Below are positions 1 to 8,041 of a stretch of DNA of 64,000 bases, piece by piece. The position numbers were made by a program, and so were the translations under genes. The notes beneath the pieces are model-generated. The model saw nothing but the letters and a program-made list of their open reading frames with translations. It was not told the origin of the DNA and ran no database searches. The stretch comes from Dyella_B sp036746095 (lineage in GTDB: Bacteria; Pseudomonadota; Gammaproteobacteria; Xanthomonadales; Rhodanobacteraceae). Numbering within the stretch: the first letter of the stretch is position 1; each line of letters starts with the position of its first letter. The stretch covers positions 4,052-68,051 of the forward strand of contig NZ_DAIOEU010000020.1 of the NCBI RefSeq assembly GCF_036746095.1, in the 5' to 3' direction.

Positions 1-60
1 TAGCGCCATGATACCACTGGCAGGTATCGCACCCGTGTGGCAAGAAGACGCTCCGGGCAA

Positions 61-88
61 GAAAAAGCCGGGAAAACCCGGCTTTTTC
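61..88 (-). terminator. Rho-independent terminator of gap
   Basis: A perfect 12-bp stem (arms 61-72 and 77-88) with an AAAA/TTTT loop; each arm carries a five-base A or T run, so it can act in both directions. It lies 17 bases beyond the gap stop codon. Nothing recognisable is visible in bases 1-60. Confidence 0.85.
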
Positions 89-105
89 TTGTCGTATGGC
101 TGAGC

Positions 106-1119
106 TTACTTCGCTGCCATCAGGGCAAGCGTCATGTCCAGCATGCGGTTGGAGAAACCCCACTCGTTGTCGTACCAGCTGAGCACTTTCACCAGCGTCC
201 CGCCCATCACGCGCGTCTGCGTCGAGTCGTAGATGGAGGAGTGCGCATTGTGATTGAAGTCGATCGACACCAGCGGCTTGGTGTTCACGGCCAGGATGCT
301 CTTCAGCGGACCGTTGGCGGCTTCGTTGATGGCGGCGTCGACTTCTTCCTTGGTGGTGTTGCGCGCAGCGACGAAGGAAAGGTCCACCACTGACACATTG
401 ATGGTCGGTACGCGGATCGCGAAGCCGTCCAGCTTGCCAGCGAGTTCCGGCAACACCAGGCCCACCGCAGCGGCGGCACCGGTCTTGGTCGGGATTTGCG
501 AGTGCGTGGCGGAGCGGGCGCGGCGCAGGTCGGAGTGATAGACGTCCGTCAGCACCTGGTCGTTGGTGTAGGCGTGGATGGTGGTCATCAGGCCGTGCAC
601 GATGCCGATCTTTTCGTGCAGCACCTTGGCCAGTGGCGCCAGGCAGTTGGTGGTGCAGGAGGCGTTGGAGATCACCTGGTGCGAGGCGGTGATCTTGCCG
701 TGGTTCACGCCATACACGAAGGTGCCGTCCACGTCCTTGTCGCCGGGGGCGGAGATGATCACCTTCTTGGCGCCGGCAGCGAGATGCGCGCCGGCCTTGG
801 CCTTGGAGGTGAACAGGCCCGTGCATTCCAGCACCACGTCGATGTCGAGCTCACCCCACGGCAGCTTGGACGGATCGCGTTCCGCGCAGACCTTGATGCG
901 ATCGCCATTGACGACCAGCTCGCCGCCTTCGACCGACACTTCGCCCGGGAACCGGCCGTGGGCGGTGTCGTACTGGGTGAGGTGCGCGTTGGTCTCGGCG
1001 TTGCCGAGGTCGTTCACCGCGACGATCTGGATTTCATTCGTGCGCTTGGCTTCGTACAGCGCGCGCAGCGTATTGCGGCCGATACGACCGTAACCATTGA
1101 TGGCGACCTTGATGGCCAT
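106..1119 (-). CDS. gap: glyceraldehyde-3-phosphate dehydrogenase, type I
   Basis: Cytosolic glycolytic enzyme that converts glyceraldehyde-3-phosphate, NAD+ and phosphate to 1,3-bisphosphoglycerate. The 337-residue length is normal for the family. Visible marks are the N-terminal Rossmann motif GYGRIGRN (residues 9-16), the catalytic motif SNASCTTNC with the nucleophile at Cys155, and the downstream TIHAYTNDQ segment that carries the active-site histidine. The C-terminus WYDNEWGFSNRMLD is also typical. The gene is transcribed leftwards, away from the OsmC gene, and ends at a strong terminator. In many gammaproteobacteria pgk follows gap; it is not next to it here. Confidence 0.97.
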   Translation of the reverse strand: MAIKVAINGYGRIGRNTLRALYEAKRTNEIQIVAVNDLGNAETNAHLTQYDTAHGRFPGEVSVEGGELVVNGDRIKVCAERDPSKLPWGELDIDVVLECTGLFTSKAKAGAHLAAGAKKVIISAPGDKDVDGTFVYGVNHGKITASHQVISNASCTTNCLAPLAKVLHEKIGIVHGLMTTIHAYTNDQVLTDVYHSDLRRARSATHSQIPTKTGAAAAVGLVLPELAGKLDGFAIRVPTINVSVVDLSFVAARNTTKEEVDAAINEAANGPLKSILAVNTKPLVSIDFNHNAHSSIYDSTQTRVMGGTLVKVLSWYDNEWGFSNRMLDMTLALMAAK

Positions 1120-1281
1120 GGGACAGCGTCCTCCAAAGGATGATGGGGCAGCGAAGCGGCAGCCAGGCGGGCCGCCGAAACCCGCATTCTAGCCCGAACC
1201 GGCTGCATCCCTCATCCAAGGGAAGGGCCAAGTGCCGCGAATCGTGCATGATGCGTGACCATCCATAAGTGAGGAAATGTC

Positions 1282-1746
1282 ATGAGCGGCGAGCAGCTGA
1301 TTGAACTGACCCTGGAACAGACCGGCGACTATGAGTTCCGGGTGCGCTTCGACGGCACCGCCATACCGGACATCACCACGGATGAAACCGTACCGCTGGG
1401 CGGCGAAGCGGGGCCCAATCCCGGGCGGTTGCTCGTCGCCGCCGTGGCGAACTGCCTGTCTGCCAGCCTCCTGTTCGCATTGCGCAAGTTCAAGAATGCG
1501 CCGGATAGACTGGTGACCAAGGCGCGCGCGATGCTTGAGCGCAACGAACACGGCCGCTTGCGTGTCACGCGCATCCAGGTCGAACTGCAATTGGCCGAGC
1601 CGACCGCGGCACTCGAGCATATCGAGCGCGCGTTGGCGCAATTCGAGGATTTCTGCATCGTTACCGAAAGCGTGCGGCAGGGTGTAACGGTGGACGTCAG
1701 CGTGCGCGATGCCACCGGCGCGGTGGTACACACCAGCCACGCCTGA
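1282..1746 (+). CDS. OsmC family protein
   Basis: A 154-residue member of the OsmC/Ohr superfamily of thiol peroxidases that reduce organic hydroperoxides. The two expected cysteines are present in their family contexts, in ANCLSAS (about residue 58) and DFCIVTE (about residue 120), and the sequence GPNPGRLLVAAVANC matches the helix that carries the first one. An AGGAA ribosome site precedes the ATG. The gene is divergent from gap across 162 bases. Whether it is a true peroxidase or another OsmC subgroup cannot be decided from sequence alone. Confidence 0.85.
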   Translation: MSGEQLIELTLEQTGDYEFRVRFDGTAIPDITTDETVPLGGEAGPNPGRLLVAAVANCLSASLLFALRKFKNAPDRLVTKARAMLERNEHGRLRVTRIQVELQLAEPTAALEHIERALAQFEDFCIVTESVRQGVTVDVSVRDATGAVVHTSHA

Positions 1747-1797
1747 TTGTCATCAGGCGTGTGGCATCATCTTCGGCTGCTTCTTAGGGATCCCAGC

Positions 1798-2610
1798 ATG
1801 CCTTCTGCACGTCGCCTTGCCGCCGCGTTATTCGCCAGCCTGGCCATCACGCCCGGCGCGTATGCCTGGGGGCCACTCGGGCACAGCGTGGTGGCTGAGT
1901 TGGCGCAGCGGCATCTGAGTCCGGCAGCCGCGGCGGAAGTCGAGCACTTGCTGATGCTCGATCACACCAAATCGCTGGCCGCCATCGCCAGTTGGCCGGA
2001 CGAGATCCGCAACGATCCCAGGCGGCAGGATCTGTGGAAGGCAACTCGCTCGCTGCACTACATCGACTTCCGCGACTCTTCCTGCAAGTACGTGCCGCCG
2101 CGCGATTGCAAGAACGGCCAGTGCGTGGTCGAAGCGATCCCGCGTTACGTTGCCATCCTCAGCGATCGCAGCCAGCCGGACGCGGCACGGCTGCAGGCGC
2201 TGAAGTTCGTGGTGCATTTCGTGGGCGACATTCACCAGCCCTTGCATGGCGGCTACCGCGACGATGCCGGCGGCAATACCTACCAGGTGCAATTCCAGCG
2301 GCAAGGCACGAATCTGCACCGCGTCTGGGACTCCGGCCTGCTTGGCACCCGTGGACTGAACTGGAAGGCGTATGCCAACCGGCTCGACGCCGCAGGCATC
2401 GCTCCATTACCCGCGCCGCTGGCGCCGCTCGATAAGCCTGCCGCGCAGTGGGCGGAAGAGTCCTGCCAGATCACGCGCGACATTTACCCGGCCAACCACA
2501 AGATCGATCAGGCGTATGTCGATGCCCAATTGCCGGTGGCCGACAGCCGCCTGCGCGAAGCGGGCAGGCGATTGGCTGAAGTTCTGAACCTGGCGTTGCA
2601 GAACGGCTGA
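1798..2610 (+). CDS. secreted S1/P1-type nuclease
   Basis: A zinc-dependent nuclease of the S1/P1 family that degrades single-stranded nucleic acid and would act outside the cytoplasm. The 270-residue product has a signal peptide ending at AYA-W, so the mature protein starts at Trp24; an N-terminal Trp as zinc ligand is the hallmark of the family. Further ligand motifs are WGPLGHS, LHYIDF, HFVGDIHQPLH and NLHRVWD. The in-frame TTG at 1747 would add 17 residues before the signal peptide, so the ATG at 1798, 7 bases after AGGGA, was chosen. The gene sits 50 bases after the OsmC gene. Confidence 0.93.
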   Translation: MPSARRLAAALFASLAITPGAYAWGPLGHSVVAELAQRHLSPAAAAEVEHLLMLDHTKSLAAIASWPDEIRNDPRRQDLWKATRSLHYIDFRDSSCKYVPPRDCKNGQCVVEAIPRYVAILSDRSQPDAARLQALKFVVHFVGDIHQPLHGGYRDDAGGNTYQVQFQRQGTNLHRVWDSGLLGTRGLNWKAYANRLDAAGIAPLPAPLAPLDKPAAQWAEESCQITRDIYPANHKIDQAYVDAQLPVADSRLREAGRRLAEVLNLALQNG

Positions 2611-2906
2611 TCGGGGTGGCCGCATAGGCGGCACCCGTGCGGGCGAGGTGGCCGTTCTGTGACAGCGATCGCTGCCGACCATGCGCAAACGTATCCATGT
2701 GGCGTGGCCAAAAGCCAGGGCTTGCGAGCTCCGGTCGGCGATGCACGCTTGAGATAAACCCATTTACGTCTAGCCGTCCAAACTGCCGGCCACGCGCTTT
2801 GCGGCGCTGCCACACGCAATCTTGCATACGATTGCACGCAAAAAGATATTGCAGTGCAGCCATGGTGTTCTGTTAGTCTCGTCCGACAATTTCAAAACTC
2901 CCCGCA
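2611..2906. other. intergenic region before pyk, no gene seen
   Basis: These 296 bases between the nuclease and pyk hold no convincing ORF on either strand and no terminator with a T run. The last 70 bases are more AT-rich and probably contain the pyk promoter, but no clear -35/-10 pair could be fixed. Confidence 0.5.
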
Positions 2907-4379
2907 ATGGCTACCGACACACATTCCCGCCGCACCAAAATCGTCGCCACCCTGGGCCCGGCCACCGACGCGCCCGGCATGCTCGAAAAAATCATCGCCG
3001 AAGGCGTCAACGTGGTACGCCTCAACTTGTCCCATGGGCACTCCGACGATCACCGCGCTCGCGCGGCGGCGGTGCGCAAGGCAGCCGAAAAGGTGGGCCG
3101 CGAGGTAGGCATCCTGGCGGATCTGCAGGGGCCGAAGATTCGCCTGGAGCGTTTCGCCAATGGTCCGATCGAGTTGCGTGACGGCGATCCGTTCGTGCTC
3201 GATTGCCGCGCCGATGCGCCGGCCGGGGACACCACGCGCGTGGGCGTGAGCTATCTCGGCTTGCCTAAAGATGTGAATGCGGGCGACATCCTGTTGCTCG
3301 ACGATGGCCTGGTCGCGCTGACCGTGCTTGAGGTCGCTGGCACCGAGATCCGTTGCCAGGTGCTGATCGGTGGACGCCTTTCCGATCGCAAGGGCCTGAA
3401 CCGCCAGGGCGGCGGCCTCTCCGTCGACGCGTTGTCCGATAAGGACAAGGCGGATATCAAACTTGCCGCAGAGATCGGTGCGGATTTTCTTGCGGTCTCG
3501 TTCGTGCGCTCCGCCGCCGACATGGATCTCGCGCGTCGTTTGCTCAAGGAAGCCGGCGGCAATGCCTCGCTGGTGGCGAAGATCGAGCGTGCCGACGCGA
3601 TTCCGGTGCTCGGCGAAATCATCGATGCGTCCGACGTGGTGATGGTGGCGCGTGGCGATCTTGGCGTGGAAATCGGCGATGCCGAACTGCCGGGCCTGCA
3701 GAAGAAGATCATCCGCGAAACCGTGCAGCGCAATCGCGCCGTGATCACGGCCACGCAGATGCTGCAGTCGATGGTGCGCTCGCCCATCCCCACGCGCGCC
3801 GAAGTGCTGGACGTAGCCAATGCGGTGATCGACGGCACGGACGCGGTGATGCTGTCGGAAGAATCGGCGGCCGGCGCCCATCCGGACAAGGCAGTGGCGG
3901 CACTGCGCCGTATCTGCCTGGGTGCCGAGCGCCAGTTTGAGCCGAAGGAAACGCTCACCAAAGATGGACATCATCTGGATCGCACTGACCAGGCCATCGC
4001 CCTGGCGGCGATGCTGCTGGCCAGCGAGATCGGTGTGCGCGCGATCGTGGCGCTGACCGAATCGGGTGCTACCGCGCAATGGCTGTCGCGCTACCGCAGT
4101 GCGGTGCCGATCTACGCGCTATCGCCGTTTGATGATGCACGCCGCCGCATGCTGGTGCTGCGCGACGTGCAGCCGGTGAAGTTCACGCACGACACCTTGA
4201 ACCCGGCCGTCTCGGCGCGCGAAGCGGTGCGCCAGCTGTTCGGCGCCGGCAAGCTTTCCGAGGGCGATCGCGTGGTGCTGACGCACGGCGACCACATCGG
4301 CAAGGGCGGCGGTACCAATACGCTCAAGCTGTTGTCGGTGGGGGCCGATGGCATGGTGGAAAGTCTGCGCGATCTGTAA
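2907..4379 (+). CDS. pyk: pyruvate kinase
   Basis: Catalyses the last step of glycolysis, phosphoenolpyruvate plus ADP to pyruvate plus ATP, in the cytosol. The 490-residue protein opens with RRTKIVATLGPAT and NVVRLNLSHG, which carries the substrate-binding residues. It contains the catalytic-lysine and metal region SLVAKIERADAI followed by VMVARGDLGVEI, and the ITATQMLQSM segment. The C-terminal allosteric domain is complete. No good Shine-Dalgarno sequence precedes the ATG, yet the N-terminus fits the family. It is one of four sugar-metabolism genes in the first 10 kb. Confidence 0.97.
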   Translation: MATDTHSRRTKIVATLGPATDAPGMLEKIIAEGVNVVRLNLSHGHSDDHRARAAAVRKAAEKVGREVGILADLQGPKIRLERFANGPIELRDGDPFVLDCRADAPAGDTTRVGVSYLGLPKDVNAGDILLLDDGLVALTVLEVAGTEIRCQVLIGGRLSDRKGLNRQGGGLSVDALSDKDKADIKLAAEIGADFLAVSFVRSAADMDLARRLLKEAGGNASLVAKIERADAIPVLGEIIDASDVVMVARGDLGVEIGDAELPGLQKKIIRETVQRNRAVITATQMLQSMVRSPIPTRAEVLDVANAVIDGTDAVMLSEESAAGAHPDKAVAALRRICLGAERQFEPKETLTKDGHHLDRTDQAIALAAMLLASEIGVRAIVALTESGATAQWLSRYRSAVPIYALSPFDDARRRMLVLRDVQPVKFTHDTLNPAVSAREAVRQLFGAGKLSEGDRVVLTHGDHIGKGGGTNTLKLLSVGADGMVESLRDL

Positions 4380-4389
4380 GGCCGGCACC

Positions 4390-4413
4390 GTCACCCTCTC
4401 CCGAGAGGGTGAC
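4390..4413. repeat. palindromic hairpin after pyk
   Basis: A perfect inverted repeat with 11-bp arms (4390-4400 and 4403-4413) around two bases. It lies 10 bases beyond the pyk stop. It lacks a T run, so it is either a Rho-dependent or processing hairpin, or a copy of a short intergenic palindrome; a similar CCCTCTCC-type hairpin follows tkt at 10050-10075. Confidence 0.55.
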
Positions 4414-4491
4414 GCAGAGCGGCTCTGCCGACGGCATTTCTGTTTGGCTAGACTGGCGCTACGTCCCCACAGCTACATCGGAGGTTCCACC

Positions 4492-4935
4492 ATGCGCACG
4501 ACGATTCGTTTTGCTCCATCCCTGCTCGTGGCCGCATTGCTGGTAGCCGGTATGCCGGCCACGGCCCAGGAGGCGCAAAGGATGGCGCCGGAGCAGTTGT
4601 CCAATCAGTGGATCCTGCTCAATCGCGATGTCTCGGTGGACGTGCCCAACAGCGGCGTCAACATCTACAAGCCCAGTTGCATCGCCGTGACCTACACGAT
4701 CGGCAGCGACGGCGTGCCGATGAACGTGCAGGTGGCCAAGATGGTGCCGAAGAGCGATCTGGGCAAAGCGGCGGTGAGCGCGGTGTCCAACTTCCGATAC
4801 GGCCCTTCGCTGACCAATAAAAACCACATACCGGTCAGCACTTACTACGTCGTTCCCTTCAATTCTGCCGACGACCCGGCCCAGCGCGCACAGCTGATGG
4901 CGCCCTGCAAGTTGCCCGGCTACGGTCAGGGCTGA
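4492..4935 (+). CDS. periplasmic TonB-C-like domain protein
   Basis: A 147-residue exported protein with an N-terminal signal peptide (cleavage near ATAQ-E, about residue 26). The rest resembles a lone TonB C-terminal domain: TYTIGSDGVPMNVQVAKMVPKSDLGKAAV and VSNFRYGP match the family pattern of beta strands and helix. No proline-rich spacer or membrane anchor is present, so it cannot be a complete energy-transducing TonB. The start was set at ATG 4492 behind GGAGG; an upstream in-frame extension has no signal peptide at its start. The function is unknown. Confidence 0.7.
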   Translation: MRTTIRFAPSLLVAALLVAGMPATAQEAQRMAPEQLSNQWILLNRDVSVDVPNSGVNIYKPSCIAVTYTIGSDGVPMNVQVAKMVPKSDLGKAAVSAVSNFRYGPSLTNKNHIPVSTYYVVPFNSADDPAQRAQLMAPCKLPGYGQG

Positions 4936-4982
4936 CTGCTGCCAAGGCACATTCAGCGGGCTCTCTGGACATCCCCTTCGGG

Positions 4983-5080
4983 CCGGCCTTGTCCGCCCCC
5001 ATCCCTCCGGCCCGTCGGCTCGACAGACGGCCGGTCTGCCTTCGCCGGCAGTCCGGTGGTCTGAGGGCGGACAAGGCCGG
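4983..5080. repeat. nested inverted repeat upstream of fba
   Basis: Outer arms 4983-4998 and 5065-5080 are perfect 16-base inverted repeats. Inside lie two further helices: 5007-5016 with 5026-5034 (nine pairs, one bulged C) and 5031-5040 with 5047-5056 (ten positions, one mismatch). The inner helices share bases 5031-5034 and so exclude each other in part. It may be a palindromic repeat unit or a structured RNA element. It ends 40 bases before the fba -10 box. Confidence 0.55.
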
Positions 5081-5120
5081 TGACGCCTATGCAAAATGGG
5101 TCAGGTCACCCCGGTGGGGC

Positions 5121-5126
5121 TATAAT
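5121..5126 (+). promoter_or_regulatory. fba promoter, consensus -10 box
   Basis: A perfect TATAAT lies 84 bases upstream of the fba start codon. No good -35 hexamer is found at 16-18 bases, so the promoter may depend on an activator or on the GC-rich stretch just before the box. Confidence 0.55.
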
Positions 5127-5209
5127 CGCGCGCTTTCCACCTTGTCCGCCCGCTAGGGTGGTCTCCCTCCTTGCGGCGTTCGCCGCCAAAAGTTTTACGG
5201 AGTCGTCCC

Positions 5210-6214
5210 ATGAGCATTGAAGATCTCGAAAGCGTAGCCCTGGCCATGGTTGCCCCCGGCAAGGGCATCATCGCCATCGACGAATCGACCAACACGATCA
5301 AGAAGCGCTTCGAATCGGTCGGCATCGAGAACACGGAGGAGAACCGCCGCGCCTACCGCGAGTTGCTGCTCACCACGCCGAACCTCTCCGAGCACATCTC
5401 CGGCGCGATCCTGTATGACGAAACGATTCGTCAATCCACCAAGGATGGTGTGCCGTTTACCCAGATCATGAAGAAGAACGGCATCATCCCGGGCATCAAG
5501 GTGGACAAGGGCACCGTGGCGCTGGCCGGCTTCCCGGGCGATGTAATCACCGAAGGCCTCGATGGCCTGCGCGAGCGCCTGGCCGAGTACGTGAAACTCG
5601 GTGCGCAGTTCGCCAAGTGGCGCGCGGTGATCAACATCAGCGAAGACAACCCCAGCTCTACCGCCATCGAAGCCAATACCCAGGCGCTGGCCCGCTACGC
5701 AGCGTTGTGCCAGGAAGCCGGTCTGGTGCCGATGGTCGAGCCGGAAGTGATCATGGACGGCGATCATTCCATCGAAGTCAGCTACGAAGTGCACGAGGCC
5801 GTGCTGCGTAGCCTGTTCAATGCCTTGTATGAGCAGAACGTACTGCTGGAAGGCACCATCCTGAAGGTCAGCATGGTCATTCCGGGCAAGGACGCGGACG
5901 AGCAGGTCGACGTCGAAGAAGTAGCCGAAGCCACCGTGCGCGTGCTGAAGACTACCGTGCCGGCCACGCTGCCGGGCATCGTGTTCCTCTCCGGCGGCCA
6001 GACCGACGAACAGTCCACCGCGCACCTCAATGCGATGAACCGCATGGGTCCGCATCCGTGGCCGCTGTCGTTCTCCTACGGCCGCGCCATGCAGCAGGCC
6101 GCGCTGAAGCTGTGGTCGAAGGACCTGAAGGCCAATGTCGCCGAAGCTCAGAAAGTTGTGCATGCGCGCGCCAAGGACAATGGCCTGGCTGCGCTGGGGC
6201 AGTGGAAAGGCTGA
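5210..6214 (+). CDS. fba: class I fructose-bisphosphate aldolase
   Basis: Cleaves fructose-1,6-bisphosphate to dihydroxyacetone phosphate and glyceraldehyde-3-phosphate through a Schiff base, without metal. The 334-residue protein has the class I signature: GILAIDES-like GIIAIDESTNTIKKRF near residue 20, the FAKWRAV segment with Lys136, EPEV near 187, and the Schiff-base lysine in GTILKVSMV at Lys219. Class II zinc motifs are absent. The ATG at 5210 follows ACGGAG; an in-frame upstream ATG at 5171 has no family similarity before MSIEDLE. A strong terminator follows. Confidence 0.96.
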   Translation: MSIEDLESVALAMVAPGKGIIAIDESTNTIKKRFESVGIENTEENRRAYRELLLTTPNLSEHISGAILYDETIRQSTKDGVPFTQIMKKNGIIPGIKVDKGTVALAGFPGDVITEGLDGLRERLAEYVKLGAQFAKWRAVINISEDNPSSTAIEANTQALARYAALCQEAGLVPMVEPEVIMDGDHSIEVSYEVHEAVLRSLFNALYEQNVLLEGTILKVSMVIPGKDADEQVDVEEVAEATVRVLKTTVPATLPGIVFLSGGQTDEQSTAHLNAMNRMGPHPWPLSFSYGRAMQQAALKLWSKDLKANVAEAQKVVHARAKDNGLAALGQWKG

Positions 6215-6235
6215 TCGCCTTGCTGCAACCGATAA

Positions 6236-6267
6236 ACAAAAAGAGCGCCGAAAGGCGCTCTTTTTGT
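6236..6267. terminator. bidirectional terminator between fba and OMP gene
   Basis: Stem with GCGCC core and GAAA loop flanked by A and T runs on both sides, located 20 bases after the fba stop and 20 bases before the stop of the convergent outer-membrane gene. It can serve both genes. Confidence 0.9.
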
Positions 6268-6288
6268 TGGAGCCGATACCACTTTTTA

Positions 6289-6882
6289 TTAGAAGCGATA
6301 TTCCACGGACGCCGTGTACGCATTGGTCTGCAACTGCACGCCATGGTTGCGGTTGGAGCCATCGTAGTAGTTGTAGTTAACGCCCACGCTCCAGTCGTCC
6401 GTCAGGTTGTAACCCACGCCCACTCCGGCGTAATAGCGGGTGCGATCGAAACGCTGGTAGCTTGCGTTGGCGTTATCGGTCAGGCCCTGGCCCTGCGCGT
6501 AGAACGCACCGGCGCGTACCTCGCCATACCACTTGGGCGTGAAGTTGTAGCGCAGGTTCGCACCGAGCGTCGGGCCGTACAACTTGGAGCGTAGCGAGGA
6601 GTCGTTCGAATAGCGCGAATCGATGCGGCCCAGATACTGGTAACCGGCTTCCACGCCGACCGACATTTCCGGATTGATGGCGAAACGGTAGCCGCCCTTG
6701 ATGCCACCGATGGCATCGCCTTGTGAATCGTACGGGCCCTTGTTGATCTGGCCGTAGCCGACTTCGCCGTCGATGTACCAGCCTTGCTGGGCCGTCCGGG
6801 TGGGGGCGCTCTGGGCGAAAGCGGCGGGCACAGCGGCCAGGCCCATGGCGGCGAGAGCAACAGCAAACAACGTCTTCTTCAT
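6289..6882 (-). CDS. outer membrane beta-barrel protein (paralog 1)
   Basis: A 197-residue exported barrel: signal peptide of about 23 residues ending AAFA-Q, then alternating hydrophobic/polar strands rich in Tyr, Gly and Asn (GWYIDGEVGYG, GGIKGGYRF, SVGVEAGYQYLG, WYGEVRAGAFYAQ, YYAGVGVGYNL, WSVGVNYNYYDG) and a C-terminal YRF, the terminal aromatic needed for BAM assembly. It fits the OmpA-like eight-stranded barrel group without a periplasmic domain. AAGGAG lies 6 bases before the ATG. A related gene lies directly upstream on the same strand. The ligand or role is unknown. Confidence 0.88.
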   Translation of the reverse strand: MKKTLFAVALAAMGLAAVPAAFAQSAPTRTAQQGWYIDGEVGYGQINKGPYDSQGDAIGGIKGGYRFAINPEMSVGVEAGYQYLGRIDSRYSNDSSLRSKLYGPTLGANLRYNFTPKWYGEVRAGAFYAQGQGLTDNANASYQRFDRTRYYAGVGVGYNLTDDWSVGVNYNYYDGSNRNHGVQLQTNAYTASVEYRF

Positions 6883-7049
6883 GGAGTACTCCTTGTCATG
6901 CTTTTTGATCGGGGTGGTTCGGCACTAGGGGGAAGCCGACGACCCCGTACGCATGCTTGTGTGTGCGCTTCCATGAAATAAGGACGTGTCCGATAGATTC
7001 AATACCAATGAGTTCAGTATTAAGAGTTGATTAAGATGACGTGCATGAA

Positions 7050-7081
7050 GGGATGGGCTGACACCACGTCCAGCCCATCCC
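7050..7081 (-). terminator. hairpin after OMP paralog 2
   Basis: A perfect 11-bp stem (7050-7060 with 7071-7081) around a 10-base loop, starting 6 bases beyond the stop codon of the gene at 7088-7795. It has no T run, so it may be a weak terminator or an mRNA 3'-end stabiliser. Confidence 0.6.
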
Positions 7082-7087
7082 GGAGAC

Positions 7088-7795
7088 TTAGAATCGATAT
7101 TCGCCGGTAAGCGAAAGGATGCTGGTGGAACGCTTGAGCGTGGCGATTTCCTGATCGGCCAGTCGCACGCGGCCGGCGTTGGCGTGGTAGTAGTCGTAGC
7201 TCAGGCCGACTCCCCAGTGCTCGTCGATATCCCAACCCGTGCCCACGCCGGCGTACCAACCGTTGCGGCCTGCCTTGGCAGTGGTGAATTCACCGAGGTT
7301 CTGGTCGACGTTGTCGTAGATGTGGTCGGAGCCATTGGCGTGGAAAAAACCGCCGCGTGCCGACAGATACCACTGCGTAGCCAGATTGATGCGGCCATTG
7401 GCGCCCACCAGCCAGCCGCGCAGGGCCTGCGTGGTCGAGGTCTGGTCGATCTTGTCGCCGTTGAACGTATTCTGCAGTTTGAAGTTGCCGAGGTCCGCGT
7501 AGCCAGCTTCCAGGCCTAGCGCCAGGTTCGGGCCGAGTTTCCAGCGATAGCCGCCGAACAGGTTGTAACCCGTCTTGCGGCCGCGCTGGCTCTTGCCGAA
7601 GTTGAAGTCATTGCCGATGTTGGAGCCGAAGCCACCGCTGGTGGAACTGCCCGTGCGACCGATGCCGGCATCGAGGAACCAACTGCCGGAACCGATGGTT
7701 TGAGTGGGCAGATAGCCCGATGAGTCTTGGGCAAAAGCGGGAAGGGCGATGAGGCCCGCAGCGGCGACCGCCGCGGAGAGAAGGATCTTGCGCAT
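7088..7795 (-). CDS. outer membrane beta-barrel protein (paralog 2)
   Basis: A 235-residue exported barrel with a signal peptide ending PAFA-Q (about residue 22) and strands ending in TGEYRF. Segments such as GSWFLDAGIG, YNLFGGYRW, LALGLEAGYADLG, YLSARGGFFHA, WYAGVGTGWDI and WGVGLSYDYYHA line up with the neighbouring 197-residue barrel, so the two are tandem paralogs. The start is the ATG at 7795, 7 bases after GGAG; the in-frame ATG at 7807 overlaps that ribosome site and is less likely. The gene is divergent from tkt. Confidence 0.87.
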   Translation of the reverse strand: MRKILLSAAVAAAGLIALPAFAQDSSGYLPTQTIGSGSWFLDAGIGRTGSSTSGGFGSNIGNDFNFGKSQRGRKTGYNLFGGYRWKLGPNLALGLEAGYADLGNFKLQNTFNGDKIDQTSTTQALRGWLVGANGRINLATQWYLSARGGFFHANGSDHIYDNVDQNLGEFTTAKAGRNGWYAGVGTGWDIDEHWGVGLSYDYYHANAGRVRLADQEIATLKRSTSILSLTGEYRF

Positions 7796-8000
7796 GGGGA
7801 ACTCCATTTTGTCTTTTTGTGTTTCCGGATCCGAATCGCGAGGGGAGGGCGCTCGGGTGGAACGGCTGCGGGGTGCAGCAGGGGTATTAAAAGGGAGCGC
7901 TGCCGGGAATCTCGTTCGGCCGGAGAACAAATTAAGGCCGTGTTTAAGCCATCAAATCAAAGGGCTGTCGGCATTGGACGACAGACAGCGGACGATCAGC

Positions 8001-8013
8001 GACAATAATTGTC
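8001..8013. promoter_or_regulatory. short palindrome in the tkt leader
   Basis: GACAAT-A-ATTGTC, a perfect 6-1-6 palindrome 29 bases before the tkt start codon and in the divergent region shared with the OMP gene. It could be an operator or part of a promoter; no protein can be assigned. Confidence 0.3.
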
Positions 8014-8041
8014 TTTGCGCCCGCCTCCGGAGAAACCCCTG

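Noticed and set aside
2892..4079. 395-codon minus-strand open frame
   Set aside because: Antisense shadow of pyk in high-GC codon usage, with no motif or ribosome site.
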